From Candidatus Rehaiarchaeum fermentans (GTDB taxonomy: Archaea > Nanobdellota > Nanobdellia > Parvarchaeales > Parvarchaeaceae), in the NCBI GenBank assembly GCA_025920435.1, contig JAPDLT010000004.1:1-51085 (forward strand): a stretch of DNA of 51,085 nucleotides, read 5' to 3'. The position numbers and the translations under genes are program-made. A model generated the notes under the pieces. That model saw only the letters and a program-made list of their open reading frames with translations. It did no database searches and was not told the origin of the DNA. Below are positions 18,985-29,509 of this stretch, one piece after another (positions within the stretch are counted from its first letter, which is position 1; every line of letters begins with the position of its first letter).

Positions 18985-19782
18985 TTAAATATAGCCTTTT
19001 TGCTGCGCGTTATAAATTTTTTCAAATTCTGTACCTGGATAATAACGCGCTAAATTACCTGCTGCTTGAGGGTCTATAGATGCAACCAGCAACGCTGCAA
19101 TATAAGGCGCTTCGTTACCATTTACTTCTATAACAATTTTATCTCCTCCGAATAGTGTGCTTAGAGCTTTTACATCTCCTTTCAATAATTTCTTCACGGA
19201 TAAATTACCATAGTATGATACCTTTATTTTATTACCATCTATTTCTCCGCTAACATAAATTCCATCAGTCTTCCCTAAATCATCAATTAATTTACCTCTG
19301 GAAGCTACGATAGATTGTGCAATTACAAGAATGTTATACAAAGATCTGAAATCAATATTCTTTCTTTCTAGAGCATTAGTTTTAAACCAATTTTCTATAG
19401 TATTTAGAGCTTGACCCTTAGCCGGCTCTCCTGCTTGAATCGTTATAGTAACCTTATTCCTTCTTGAATTTAAATTTACATAATATACCATACGGGGCAA
19501 TCCTGGAATACCGACAGGACGTTCATTAAGAATTTGATAAATAGGAGTTTCAGTTTTGTCGTTATTTTTGTTCATTACTAAGGACGAGTAAATTTTATCA
19601 TAAGGATTAGTGTCCTTAACTTGAGATTGATTCGAATTATTACTTCCCCCTAAACTATTACTACTACCTAAAATTTTATCCAAATTTGATATGTAATCTG
19701 GAGGCAAAAATGCATATGAATTAAGCTTATTAGCTAGCTGGGAAGAGTCATTCTTGCTTTGAGATTGAGTTGGAGTTACCAT
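18985..19782 (-). CDS. Hypothetical protein with low-complexity Ser/Asn/Gln-rich N-terminus (265 aa)
   Basis: Complete ORF; MVTPTQSQSKNDSSQLANKLNS...SSNSLGGSNNSNQSQ then a globular domain. Confidence 0.5.
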   Translation of the reverse strand: MVTPTQSQSKNDSSQLANKLNSYAFLPPDYISNLDKILGSSNSLGGSNNSNQSQVKDTNPYDKIYSSLVMNKNNDKTETPIYQILNERPVGIPGLPRMVYYVNLNSRRNKVTITIQAGEPAKGQALNTIENWFKTNALERKNIDFRSLYNILVIAQSIVASRGKLIDDLGKTDGIYVSGEIDGNKIKVSYYGNLSVKKLLKGDVKALSTLFGGDKIVIEVNGNEAPYIAALLVASIDPQAAGNLARYYPGTEFEKIYNAQQKGYI

Positions 19783-19965
19783 ACAATTTAGTGAACAGAC
19801 ATTATATTTAAGCTTTACTACTTTAAAGTGAATACTTGTAATAATTTAGCTTAAAAGGATTATTTAAAAGCAAAATAATGAATAATTCTAAATTTTAAGG
19901 CTTTAATAGGAAATTTCTTATAAAAAAGTTAAACTTTACTAAAAAGCACGGATTTAAAAATTAAT

Positions 19966-20529
19966 ATGAAATTTATAATACTTTTAAGAAAAGGTTATAC
20001 TAAGCCATTTTCAACAAACTTAAGAAATGCTGGAAGATTAGATGTTTTACATCAAGTAGCTATTTCAACATTTTTCATTTCTAAAGGAATAAGAAGAAAT
20101 AACAGTTTAGATGCGTTTTTGTATGGCCCAGGAGATCCTCCATTGCACATGCAAATAGATGGTAAAAGTTTATATGATGTAAGAACTGACGAAGAAACTT
20201 GGAAAGATATAATAAATAATATTCTAAGCGGAAAAACTCATCCTGGAATCTCAATTAAAAAAGAAGGCATAGAGTCTTATTTAAAAAATTTAAAAGAAAG
20301 GATATTTGTATTAAGAGAAGATGGAGAAAATATTCAGAATTATGAAATCAAGGAAAATGATATATTTTTATTAGGTGATCACATCGGATTACCTATCAAA
20401 TTAGAAAATTATGCAATAAAAAGAGGAGCAATAAAGTTATCAATTGGGAAAGTACCTTATTTAGCTTATCAAGTAGTAACTATAATTAACTATATATTTG
20501 ATAAAAATGGAGCCAGTAGAAATAGTTAG
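19966..20529 (+). CDS. trmY: tRNA (pseudouridine54-N1)-methyltransferase TrmY family (DUF358)
   Basis: GRLDVLHQVAISTFFISKGIRRNNSLDAFLYG; LSIGKVPYLAYQVVTIINYIFD. Confidence 0.75.
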   Translation: MKFIILLRKGYTKPFSTNLRNAGRLDVLHQVAISTFFISKGIRRNNSLDAFLYGPGDPPLHMQIDGKSLYDVRTDEETWKDIINNILSGKTHPGISIKKEGIESYLKNLKERIFVLREDGENIQNYEIKENDIFLLGDHIGLPIKLENYAIKRGAIKLSIGKVPYLAYQVVTIINYIFDKNGASRNS

Positions 20530-21892
20530 ATACTATTTAAATGATGAAATTGCAAACAAAATAGTCGGACATTTAGATAGAGAAGTAGTAGCTAAATATG
20601 GAGAAAGCTTTGGTAAAAGGCCAAATAATTTTATTAATAAAGAAGAACTGGAAAGAGCAGTAAGAGCCGGAGCTACTAGTTTTCATTTTAGTGAAGAAAG
20701 ATGGAAAGATTTTAGAAGCTTAAGCACTAGTCTAACAAAAGAACAATTAAATGAATTAAGAATAGGCTGGGATTTGGTTATAGACATAGACTCAAAAAAT
20801 TGGGAAATATCGAAAGAATTTGCAAAAATGATAATTAATAAAATAGAAAGTGAAGGCGTTAAGAATTATAGCATAAAGTTTTCTGGAGGAAGTGGTTTTC
20901 ATATATTAGTACCTTTTGAAGCGTTTCCGTCTAAAGTAGGAGGAAAAGAAACTAAGGATATGTTTCCACAAATCCCAATGATAATATCAAATTATTTAAA
21001 AATAGTATTAAAAGAAAAATTAAAAGATAAACTCAAAGAATTTGGATTTACGGGAGAAGATCCATTCGAAGTTGTAGACATAGATAGTGTCCTGATAACT
21101 GAAAGACATCTCGTTAGAATGCAATACTCTTTGAATGAAAAGAAATGGCTTGTTTCTGTTCCTTTAGATAAAAGCAAGCTAGATAAGTTTATTCCAGAAG
21201 ATGCTACCCCCGGCTCAATAGACACTAAATTAGACTTTTTTGATGTTAAACCAAATAGGAACGAAGCGTCAATTTTGCTTAATAATGCTTACGGGATTGC
21301 TGAAAACAACTTAAATGAAATTTTACTAAAGTTAGATTTATTAAACATAAAGGAAGATCTAATTAGACTAGGAATATATTCTTTAGAAGAACTTGCGGCT
21401 TTTGATCAAGAATCCATAATTAATGCACTAGGAGAAGAAGTTAGCAAAAATAAAATAGCCAAGTTGTTTGAAAGCATACCTAAAGATAACAAACCTAGAA
21501 TTGTAAAAGTAGAAAAAATAATACCAAGAAAAATAAATCCTGCATCATTTCCTCCTTGTATAAAAAACATATTGAATGGAGTTAGTGATGGAAGAAAAAG
21601 ATCACTATTTATCTTAATTAATTTTTTCAGATCATTAGGAATGAGTGAAGTAGAAGTAGAAAAATTAATAAAAGAGTGGAATCAAAAGAATAAACCTCCA
21701 TTAAAAGAAGGATACATAAATTCTCAGATAAACTACATGAAAAAAGGAAAAGTATATGTTATTCCAAATTGTGATTCTCCTGGGTATTACAAGTACTTTG
21801 GAGTTTGTACACCAGATGAAACTTGTAAACTAATAAAAAATCCGTTAAGTTATTACAATAAAAAACTTAAAGAAAATAAAGAATCTAAATAG
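20507..21892 (+). CDS. Fused DNA primase: PriS catalytic domain plus PriL C-terminal Fe-S domain
   Basis: DLVIDIDSKNW, KFSGGSGFHILVPFE (PriS); FPPCIKNILNG...RKRSLFILINFFRSLGMS...NCDSPGYYKYFGVC...ETC (four-Cys PriL-CTD). Start at M4 of track ORF preferred. Confidence 0.85.
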   Translation: MEPVEIVRYYLNDEIANKIVGHLDREVVAKYGESFGKRPNNFINKEELERAVRAGATSFHFSEERWKDFRSLSTSLTKEQLNELRIGWDLVIDIDSKNWEISKEFAKMIINKIESEGVKNYSIKFSGGSGFHILVPFEAFPSKVGGKETKDMFPQIPMIISNYLKIVLKEKLKDKLKEFGFTGEDPFEVVDIDSVLITERHLVRMQYSLNEKKWLVSVPLDKSKLDKFIPEDATPGSIDTKLDFFDVKPNRNEASILLNNAYGIAENNLNEILLKLDLLNIKEDLIRLGIYSLEELAAFDQESIINALGEEVSKNKIAKLFESIPKDNKPRIVKVEKIIPRKINPASFPPCIKNILNGVSDGRKRSLFILINFFRSLGMSEVEVEKLIKEWNQKNKPPLKEGYINSQINYMKKGKVYVIPNCDSPGYYKYFGVCTPDETCKLIKNPLSYYNKKLKENKESK

Positions 21893-22364
21893 CACTTTCT
21901 AATAGAATTTTGCTCCCGAAAAAGAAAACATTCAATATTAATCCTAAAATAAACCCCAACACAAATCCGAACAAAACCTCATTTATTCTATGCATTCTGA
22001 GATAAACCCTTGAAAAAGCAACAAAAACTGCCCAAATTACGAAAATAAGAAATAAAGGCTTGAAAAATAAAAAGGAGGAAGCTAAGTAAGAAGTCAAAGC
22101 AGAATGAAGTGAAGGAAAGCTTTCTCCTAAGATTTTATCTTTATATTTAATAAACGAATTTTTTGGTCTATTAACATTTGTTATTATTTTAAGTAAAACA
22201 GTTATAGCCAATGTAAAAGCTAAACCTACTAAGAAAAATACTAAAAAATGATGACTTAATTTTAATGCTATAAAGATAATTTCTTCTAACAATATTTGTG
22301 AAATTAAAATTTGTGGGGCGTAAATCTCTAAATAAATTGATAATTTTCTAATAAAGTATTTCAT
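21885..22364 (-). CDS. PAP2-family phosphatase/phosphotransferase
   Basis: NVNRPKNS, SFPSLHSALTSYL, SRVYLRMHRINEVLFG motif trio (divergent). Confidence 0.7.
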   Translation of the reverse strand: MKYFIRKLSIYLEIYAPQILISQILLEEIIFIALKLSHHFLVFFLVGLAFTLAITVLLKIITNVNRPKNSFIKYKDKILGESFPSLHSALTSYLASSFLFFKPLFLIFVIWAVFVAFSRVYLRMHRINEVLFGFVLGFILGLILNVFFFGSKILLESAI

Positions 22365-23074
22365 TTATTTTTTAGTTTTTTCATTTGATTAAACATTGTA
22401 TCTGCTCCAACTATTTCTGGCATTATTATTGATTCTACCCCAAAAGCCTTAAATTTAGGCACGTTCGAAGGTGAATTGCATCTAGAAATAACTGGAACAT
22501 CTTTATTTATTTCTTTAACATTTATTGCTGCAACTAAATTAGAAACATCTTCTCCAAAACAGCAAAAAACTCCCTTTGCTTTTCCTACATTTACCATCTT
22601 AAGGACTTTTTCAGTAGTTCCATCTCCTATAAAAACTTTAAATTTCATTTGCTTTAATTCAGTAGCGCGATTTTCGTCTTTTTCAACAATTATACATTTT
22701 TGACCTGCATTAGATAAATCCTCAGCAATTCTCTTACCTATTCTTCCTCCACCTAAAATAACGTAATGATCTTTAGTATTTACAAATTGTCTCATATAAA
22801 TAGCTCCTCCTACTCCTTTTCTTAATATAGTAATAGTAAATTCCAAAATATAAGTTGCTAATCCTCCTAAAAACAAGGAGAAAAACAAGACTAATGGGCC
22901 ATAAGATGATCTAAAATTAAAAGTTTCAAGTGAGTCAATTACATCTGAAAATGCTGACAAGATGTCTGTTTTTAATTCTATTGCAACAAGTATTACTAAT
23001 AGTAGAAAAATGATAACTAAGGTAGTAAAAGTCAATAATACTTTTATAAGATTTTCTTTTATTTCTTGCTCCAT
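22361..23074 (-). CDS. Membrane protein with RCK/TrkA-N domain (potassium-channel-like)
   Basis: Two TM segments then YVILGGGRIGKRIAEDLSNAGQKCIIVEKDENRA Rossmann fold. Confidence 0.75.
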   Translation of the reverse strand: MEQEIKENLIKVLLTFTTLVIIFLLLVILVAIELKTDILSAFSDVIDSLETFNFRSSYGPLVLFFSLFLGGLATYILEFTITILRKGVGGAIYMRQFVNTKDHYVILGGGRIGKRIAEDLSNAGQKCIIVEKDENRATELKQMKFKVFIGDGTTEKVLKMVNVGKAKGVFCCFGEDVSNLVAAINVKEINKDVPVISRCNSPSNVPKFKAFGVESIIMPEIVGADTMFNQMKKLKNK

Positions 23075-23098
23075 TATAAGTTTGATACTTATGGGAAT

Positions 23099-23407
23099 TT
23101 ATTCTATTTGTTGCATTTCTATATTCACATCAGAAGGTATTTGAGCAGACATAATTGCTTTAAGTGCTCTAGGATCTGCTTGTATATCAATAATTCTTTT
23201 ATGTAATCTTAGCTCAAAGTGGTCATATGATTCTCTTCCTCCTCCATTAGGAGCTCTTCTCGTAGTTACTATAATTCTAGAAGTAGGCAATGGAATTGGG
23301 CCACTCTTTGCTAACTTTAATTTTTCCGCTATTTCTTTAATTTTGTTTGTTACCTCGTTAATATGCTCTAAATTATTGGATACTAACTTTATTCTAATGG
23401 TCTGCAT
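23099..23407 (-). CDS. rps10: 30S ribosomal protein S10
   Basis: IRIKLVSNNLEHINEV...GPIPLPTSRIIVTTRRAPNGGGRESYDHFELRLHKRIIDI. Confidence 0.93.
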   Translation of the reverse strand: MQTIRIKLVSNNLEHINEVTNKIKEIAEKLKLAKSGPIPLPTSRIIVTTRRAPNGGGRESYDHFELRLHKRIIDIQADPRALKAIMSAQIPSDVNIEMQQIE

Positions 23408-23470
23408 TTCTTATATGATAAAGATAAAGTATTTAAAATTTAATAAAATTAGGCTAAAGCTTTAATAAAC

Positions 23471-23543
23471 TGCCCCGGCCGGGATTTGAACCCGGGTCTC
23501 CGGCTCGAAAGGCCGACGTCCTTGACCTCTAGACTACCAGGGC
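23471..23543 (-). tRNA. tRNA-Glu (TTC)
   Basis: Minus strand gccctgg...CTTTCGA anticodon loop...ccgggTTCAAATcccgg-ccggggc-a; acceptor stem pairs with one U-G. Confidence 0.9.
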
Positions 23544-23572
23544 TATTAATTCCGATAAATAAACAAATATTC

Positions 23573-25318
23573 CTACTTTTTATACTTATTTAAATCTTCT
23601 ATTTCGAATGGCTCAAAAATCCTTCCATTCCCTTCATAAAACTTAGAAAGTGTTTCTACATAAAGAAGACGAGCACTTTGAATACCTGGCTCAAAAGAAA
23701 TAAGCAAAATATTAAATATTTGAGCCAGAATTAAAACCAATATAGAAACAAGAAATCCTGAAATAGAATGAGAATGAAGTATTCCTAAATCGGCAACATA
23801 AGCAATTACTACAGAAGAAAGAAGTATTCCTGCAATTCTAAGAAAAGAAAGTGTATGACTTACTACACTTATTAGGTCTATTAGATTTGATTTTTTCTCG
23901 AGAAAGATCAGGAAAATTAATGAAGTTATAAGGAGAAAGTAAGAAAAGTAAGCCAATGAACTGTAAAAACTAAGTTTGTTAAATAAATTATATCCTATAA
24001 TGCCTACACTGAGAGTAAGTAAAGCCCAGAATATTTTAGTTATTCCTTCTCTAAAATTACTGTTATAAAAAGAATTATAAGATCCTAAAAGAAAACCGAC
24101 AATTACTACAATTATTCCGATAAATCCACTAATTTCTAAAAGCAAGAAAATTTGCTTAAAAGGATTAATTAAAGGAGAATAAGGCAACTGAAAGCCAAAA
24201 TATTCATTAAAAAATATTCCAAATATTATAGCTATTAAGGAAGTGATAATCATTATTTTTGATAAATTATAAAGTGTTTCTCTCTTCATAAAAGTGTAGA
24301 AAAAAGACTTAATAAAGGAAGGTACCTTGAAATTCCATTTTCTAGAAATTTTTAGATAAATTAATAAGAATAATAAGAAAAATAAAGATCCATATCCAAC
24401 ATCCCCAATCATCATTCCTGCCATGAAAGGAAAGAGCACAATAAATAGAAAAGAAGGATCTATATCTCTATAATTAGGTATGGAGTAAAAGTTTACCAAG
24501 GTTTCTACGGGTTTAATCAATTTATGATCTATTAAAGAAGGAGGTTCCTCTTTAGTCTCAGAAATCTGTAAGTAAAACTTTATATTATTTTTATGAAGTA
24601 AATCTTCCAAATAAGTTAACTTTTCAGTAGGAATCCAAAAGCTTAATTTTACAAAGTTTTCAGATTTATCTGAAGAAATAAAGACATCAATTTTCTTTAT
24701 TTCATTTCTTAGTTTTGCAGAAAAGTATGAAACATATGGTGAAATTTGCTTTATCAATTTACTTTCTTCCTTCTTTCTATAAATAATCAATTTTTCAAGT
24801 TTTTCCTTTTCTTTTTTAAGTATTATTCTTTCGTTTTTTACGCTCGATATATTTGGAATTATTCTTATATTTTTGAGTTTATTTATTTCTTCTGGCCTTA
24901 CAAATTGCAATGATTTTCCATTTTCATCAATTACTAAAACAGGTATAAAATTTATGTCATATATTGCTGAAAAATTGATTTCAGAATTTAACAAATTTAA
25001 TGTTTCTAATTCATTATTAATTTCTCTATATCTTGAATTTAGCTTATCTATTTCTTTTCTTAATTTATCCAAAGACTCTAATTTTCTTTGAATGTAATTA
25101 AGTGAAGCTTTTTTATTGCCATTTGCTTTGATTTTAGAAATTTCGGTTAACAACCTTTCATATTTTTCTTTTTCTGAAATTATTCCTACATCACTGCCTT
25201 TTCCTTTAACTATCTGAACAATACCTTCTTTACCTATTACTTCAAGTACTTTATTTAAAGAAGATCTAAGCAAGAAAAGATCAACAAAATAAAGTCTTTT
25301 AGGTCTTATCATTTTCAA
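23573..25318 (-). CDS. atpI: A-type ATP synthase subunit I (a-subunit)
   Basis: 581 aa; soluble N-terminal half then multi-TM; MIGDVGYGSLFFLLFL, LSFLRIAGILLSSVVIA; operon position. Confidence 0.88.
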   Translation of the reverse strand: MKMIRPKRLYFVDLFLLRSSLNKVLEVIGKEGIVQIVKGKGSDVGIISEKEKYERLLTEISKIKANGNKKASLNYIQRKLESLDKLRKEIDKLNSRYREINNELETLNLLNSEINFSAIYDINFIPVLVIDENGKSLQFVRPEEINKLKNIRIIPNISSVKNERIILKKEKEKLEKLIIYRKKEESKLIKQISPYVSYFSAKLRNEIKKIDVFISSDKSENFVKLSFWIPTEKLTYLEDLLHKNNIKFYLQISETKEEPPSLIDHKLIKPVETLVNFYSIPNYRDIDPSFLFIVLFPFMAGMMIGDVGYGSLFFLLFLLIYLKISRKWNFKVPSFIKSFFYTFMKRETLYNLSKIMIITSLIAIIFGIFFNEYFGFQLPYSPLINPFKQIFLLLEISGFIGIIVVIVGFLLGSYNSFYNSNFREGITKIFWALLTLSVGIIGYNLFNKLSFYSSLAYFSYFLLITSLIFLIFLEKKSNLIDLISVVSHTLSFLRIAGILLSSVVIAYVADLGILHSHSISGFLVSILVLILAQIFNILLISFEPGIQSARLLYVETLSKFYEGNGRIFEPFEIEDLNKYKK

Positions 25319-25607
25319 ATAAGTATTTTTCCACTATTCTTCTAATTTCTTCTTTATCTAAAACTTTAATTTTATTGGCTAAATCAATATATTTCTTCGC
25401 TTCCTTCTTTCCTTCTTCTTCTCCTTTCTTTCTACTTTCTTCAATTAATCTATCTTTTAAAAGATTCGCTTCATTTTCCGTTTCGGTAATAATTTCTTTA
25501 GCTTTAGCCTTTGCTTCTTCTATTTCTTTTTCACTCCTTTGTTTTTCTTTTTCCAACAATTCTTTAAGCTTTTCTTCTTCTTTAGATAATTCTTCAATAC
25601 TAACCAT
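25299..25607 (-). CDS. A-type ATP synthase subunit H/G-like coiled coil
   Basis: 102 aa Glu/Lys-rich coiled coil between subunit D and I genes. Confidence 0.7.
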   Translation of the reverse strand: MVSIEELSKEEEKLKELLEKEKQRSEKEIEEAKAKAKEIITETENEANLLKDRLIEESRKKGEEEGKKEAKKYIDLANKIKVLDKEEIRRIVEKYLFENDKT

Positions 25608-26190
25608 ACTTATACTTAATTAATCTAGATTTTTCTTCTAGTTCTAAATTGTCTAAAGTTTCGATAATTTCCTTAATTTTTCTTTGACGTTCAGGAATTA
25701 TGATTCTTTCAATTGCATTTATTTTTCTATTTATATCAAATATTTCTAAAAGAAGTTTCTTCAAATTAATTTCTCGTTGTGCTAACTCAATTATTTCTTT
25801 AGCTAGCTTATAAAATTTTTCGTAAGCCAACTTAACTTCATTAGGAAGATTTTGATCTAGAATTTGATTTATTTGAGGAATTACATTAAATAAAGGTATT
25901 CCTAATACGCTATCTTTTTCAACTTGAAAATTCGCATGCTGTATTTCTACAGAATATCTATTAAATGCAACTTTACCATTAAGGGCAATTGCTAAAACTA
26001 AAGCATCTTTAGCTTCTTTAATTAAATTTGCATTGTATTCTTTTATATTCTTGCTTTCTTGTAGTAGTTCTATAAATTTTTTTATTAGTCTACTCCTACT
26101 TGACTTTAGAAGCTCAGCACTATCTTTTATAAACTTTAAATCTTCTTTTTCTTTTATTAAAGCTCCTCTACTCTTTGTTCCACTTTCCAT
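25600..26190 (-). CDS. atpD: A-type ATP synthase subunit D
   Basis: [16 protein letters not shown]..., [40 protein letters not shown]. Confidence 0.9.
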   Translation of the reverse strand: MESGTKSRGALIKEKEDLKFIKDSAELLKSSRSRLIKKFIELLQESKNIKEYNANLIKEAKDALVLAIALNGKVAFNRYSVEIQHANFQVEKDSVLGIPLFNVIPQINQILDQNLPNEVKLAYEKFYKLAKEIIELAQREINLKKLLLEIFDINRKINAIERIIIPERQRKIKEIIETLDNLELEEKSRLIKYKYG

Positions 26191-27538
26191 ATTTGTTAAT
26201 AAATTCTTGCTTTAATCTTGTTAGTCTTTCTGGCTTAATTTCGCTTAAAACTTCCCAACCTTTATTAAGAGTGTTTTCTATTCCTCTTCTTTCATTAAAT
26301 CCTTGATTTATAAATTCCTTTTCAAATTTTCTACCAAATCTTATTAATGATAAATCATCTTCACTTAATGCACCTTCTCCAACCAATTCCATTAATCTAC
26401 TAACTTCTATATATTCTGAATAACTTGCAAATAATTGACTAGAAAGAGAACTGTGATCCTCTCTTGTTTTTCCTTTTCCTATTGCATTATTCATCATTCT
26501 AGAAATAGAAGAAAGAATATCTATAGGAGGGTAAATACCTAACTTATGTAGTCTTCTGCTCAGTGTTATTTGGCCTTCAGTTACATAACCTGTTAAATCA
26601 GGAATTGGATGAGTTATATCATCTTGTGGCATAGTTAAAATAGGTATTTGAGTAATAGATCCTTTCTTTCCCTTTAAAACTCCGCTCCTCTCGAATATAC
26701 TTGCCAAATCCGTATACATATATCCTGGGTATCCTCTTCTTCCTGGTATTTCCTTTTTTGCAGAGGAAATTTCTCTCAAAGTTTCACAGTAATTTGTAAT
26801 ATCTGTAAGTATAACAATTACATCATATCCTTTTTCGTAAGCAAGATATTCAGCAGTAGTTAAAGCAATTCTAGGTAATAGTATTCTCTCAATAGAAGGA
26901 TCTGAAGCTAAATTTATAAAGGAAACTGTTTTCCTTAATAAACCTCTTTCTCTGAATTCATTTATTAAAAATCTTGCTTCATCGCTATTCACTCCCATTG
27001 CACCAAAGACTATTAAAGTATTATCAGATACTTTAGCCTGAGAAGATATTTGAACAGCAATTTTGTTGTGGGGCAAACCAGAGCCAGAAAATAATGGTAA
27101 TTTTTGACCTTTTGCAAGTGTAATTAAACCATCGATAACTGATATACCCGTTTCAACAAAACTGTTAGGAGTTTCTCTTGCATAAGGATTAATTGGGTAT
27201 CCATTAACATCATATTCTTCTCCTTTGATTATTGATGGTCCGTTATCTATTGGATAAAATCTTCCGTTAAATATTCTTCCTATTAGCTCTTCATTCAACT
27301 TTATTGAATACGGTTTGCCTTTAGGTAGAATTCTTACACTTTTCGGATCTAAACCTAACATATTTCCAAAAACTTGAATAACAGAAATGTTTGAACTTGC
27401 ATCTATTATTTGACCTTCTAAACTACCTAAATTGCTGAAAATTTTTACAACCTCATTATATTTAGGAGCTTCTAACCCTTCTACAAAAATTAAAGAGCTA
27501 TCTACTTGAGTAATATTACTATATTCTTTGTAAATCAT
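26168..27538 (-). CDS. atpB: A-type ATP synthase subunit B
   Basis: [51 protein letters not shown]. Confidence 0.95.
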   Translation of the reverse strand: MIYKEYSNITQVDSSLIFVEGLEAPKYNEVVKIFSNLGSLEGQIIDASSNISVIQVFGNMLGLDPKSVRILPKGKPYSIKLNEELIGRIFNGRFYPIDNGPSIIKGEEYDVNGYPINPYARETPNSFVETGISVIDGLITLAKGQKLPLFSGSGLPHNKIAVQISSQAKVSDNTLIVFGAMGVNSDEARFLINEFRERGLLRKTVSFINLASDPSIERILLPRIALTTAEYLAYEKGYDVIVILTDITNYCETLREISSAKKEIPGRRGYPGYMYTDLASIFERSGVLKGKKGSITQIPILTMPQDDITHPIPDLTGYVTEGQITLSRRLHKLGIYPPIDILSSISRMMNNAIGKGKTREDHSSLSSQLFASYSEYIEVSRLMELVGEGALSEDDLSLIRFGRKFEKEFINQGFNERRGIENTLNKGWEVLSEIKPERLTRLKQEFINKYGKWNKE

Positions 27539-29219
27539 AGCTTAATTTCTCAAATTCTTTTTCTATTTCATCATCCTTCATAATTTTCATTTTCAAAATA
27601 GTTTGTACAAAATCATTATCCTTTATTTCATCAAATTTCTGACCTTTCAATATCTTATCCATTTCTTTATCGTACAACAATTTTATAGCTTTAACAATAA
27701 TATATTGTTTCTTTAATGAAGAATATGCATCATTTTCATCAAATGCACTTTGTATTAAAAATCCTTCCTTTATCAATCTTGCAATTTTGAGTGTTTCTTT
27801 TTCTTGATCTGGTAAAGCATTAAATCCAACTAGGTTTGCAATTTGTTGTATTTCGTCACTCTTATTTAATGTATTTAAAATCCACTCTCTTAAAAACTTG
27901 TAATCATTTCCTACACTTTTTTTAAACCACTCTTCTAAGTCATCAATGTAAAGCGAATAACTTATTCCCCAATTAATTGCTGGATAATGTCTTGAATATG
28001 CAAGTTTTGCATCGAGCCCCCAAAAGCACCTTACTAAACGCAAGGTATTTTGAGAAACAGGATCGGATAAATCCCCTCCCGGAGGAGAAACAGCTCCAAT
28101 AACAGTTACGCTTCCTTCCTTTCCAGACAATGTTTTTACTTTTCCTGCTCTTTCATAAAATTCTGCAAGCCTACTCCCTAGATAAGAAGGATATCCTTCT
28201 TCTCCAGGCATCTCTTCCAATCTTCCTGAAATCTCTCTCAATGCTTCTGCCCATCTAGATGTACTATCTGCCATAACAGAAACTTTATATCCTAAATCTC
28301 TAAAATACTCTGCAATTGTTATTCCTACATATATACTTGCCTCTCTCGCAGCTACAGGCATGTTAGAAGTATTTGCTATGAGTACAGTTCTTTGTAACAA
28401 AGGATTTCCATTACTATCTACTAAATTAGAAAAGCTTTCCAAAAGATCTGCCATTTCATTACCTCTCTCCCCACAACCTACATATACAACAATATCACTA
28501 CTAGCCCATTTAGCCAATTGATGCTGCAAAACTGTTTTACCAGAACCAAATGGCCCAGGAATTGCTGCTTTCCCTCCTTCTCCAATAGGAAACAAAAAAT
28601 CTATAACGCGTTGACCTGTTACTAAAGGAGATTTTATATCTAACTTTGATAAATACGGTCTTGGCTTTCTTATAGGCCATCTTTGATATAGAAAAACTTC
28701 TTTATTTTCGATAGTACAAATAGGGTCTTTTACTGTAAAAGAACCTTCTTTAATTGAGTTAACCTCTCCATGAAAACCCAAAGGGACAAGTATAAAATGA
28801 TCAATATTTCCCTCTCTTACTTTTCCAATTATTTGTCCTTCTCTTACTTTATCCCCTTTTTTAACGAGCGGATAAAAATCCCATTTTTTATTCGTATCTA
28901 AAGGAAAATAATCTTCTTTTCCATGAATAAATATGCCTTCTTTACTAAGCATAGAATCTAAAGCTCTTTGCAATCCATCATAAATTTTACCTAACATCCC
29001 TGGCCCCAAAACTACTGACAAAGGAAAGTGAGTCTCTTCAACTTCTTCTCCTACTCCTAAAGAAGAAGTGTCTTCATAAGCTTCTATAAAAAATTCCTTT
29101 CCCCTTATTCTTATTACTTCTCCAATTATTCTTTTTTTCCCTAGTCTTACTACTTCTCCAATTCCTGAACTCAATCCTTCAGCAACAACTAATGGACCAG
29201 AAATTCTCTTTATTGCCAT
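27519..29219 (-). CDS. atpA: A-type ATP synthase catalytic subunit A
   Basis: [60 protein letters not shown]. Confidence 0.96.
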   Translation of the reverse strand: MAIKRISGPLVVAEGLSSGIGEVVRLGKKRIIGEVIRIRGKEFFIEAYEDTSSLGVGEEVEETHFPLSVVLGPGMLGKIYDGLQRALDSMLSKEGIFIHGKEDYFPLDTNKKWDFYPLVKKGDKVREGQIIGKVREGNIDHFILVPLGFHGEVNSIKEGSFTVKDPICTIENKEVFLYQRWPIRKPRPYLSKLDIKSPLVTGQRVIDFLFPIGEGGKAAIPGPFGSGKTVLQHQLAKWASSDIVVYVGCGERGNEMADLLESFSNLVDSNGNPLLQRTVLIANTSNMPVAAREASIYVGITIAEYFRDLGYKVSVMADSTSRWAEALREISGRLEEMPGEEGYPSYLGSRLAEFYERAGKVKTLSGKEGSVTVIGAVSPPGGDLSDPVSQNTLRLVRCFWGLDAKLAYSRHYPAINWGISYSLYIDDLEEWFKKSVGNDYKFLREWILNTLNKSDEIQQIANLVGFNALPDQEKETLKIARLIKEGFLIQSAFDENDAYSSLKKQYIIVKAIKLLYDKEMDKILKGQKFDEIKDNDFVQTILKMKIMKDDEIEKEFEKLSYDLQRI

Positions 29220-29509
29220 AAATTATTTGGATCTATGCCTAATATTTTTTTAGTAAGATTTAGAACGTCTTCCTTTTCTCTTAGCAAAATAAAAATAGGT
29301 TTAGTAATACTTATTAATTTTGCTTCTAAATCTTCTGGAATGCCTTCTGCTATTTCTTTATCTACTATAACAATATCATAGTCCAAAAATTTGTTGTAAG
29401 ATTTTACAAATTCTTCTTTATTGATTATTTCACCATCTAAACCAACCATTCTCATTCCAATAACAAACTCTTCATCCCCTAAACAAATAACTTTCATATA
29501 ATTTATCAA
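29210..29509 (-). CDS. atpF: A-type ATP synthase subunit F
   Basis: MKVICLGDEEFVIGMRMVGLDG; operon position. Confidence 0.85.
   Translation of the reverse strand: MINYMKVICLGDEEFVIGMRMVGLDGEIINKEEFVKSYNKFLDYDIVIVDKEIAEGIPEDLEAKLISITKPIFILLREKEDVLNLTKKILGIDPNNLWQ

Noticed and set aside
21885-22364. PAP2 protein as a novel enzyme because the motifs deviate (PSLH, SRxxxxxHxxxE)
   Set aside because: Divergence is within what PAP2-like proteins tolerate; not enough to claim new activity.
23471-23543. tRNA-associated integration site or tRNA intron
   Set aside because: tRNA-Glu is continuous with a normal anticodon loop and no adjacent partial tRNA repeat or integrase.
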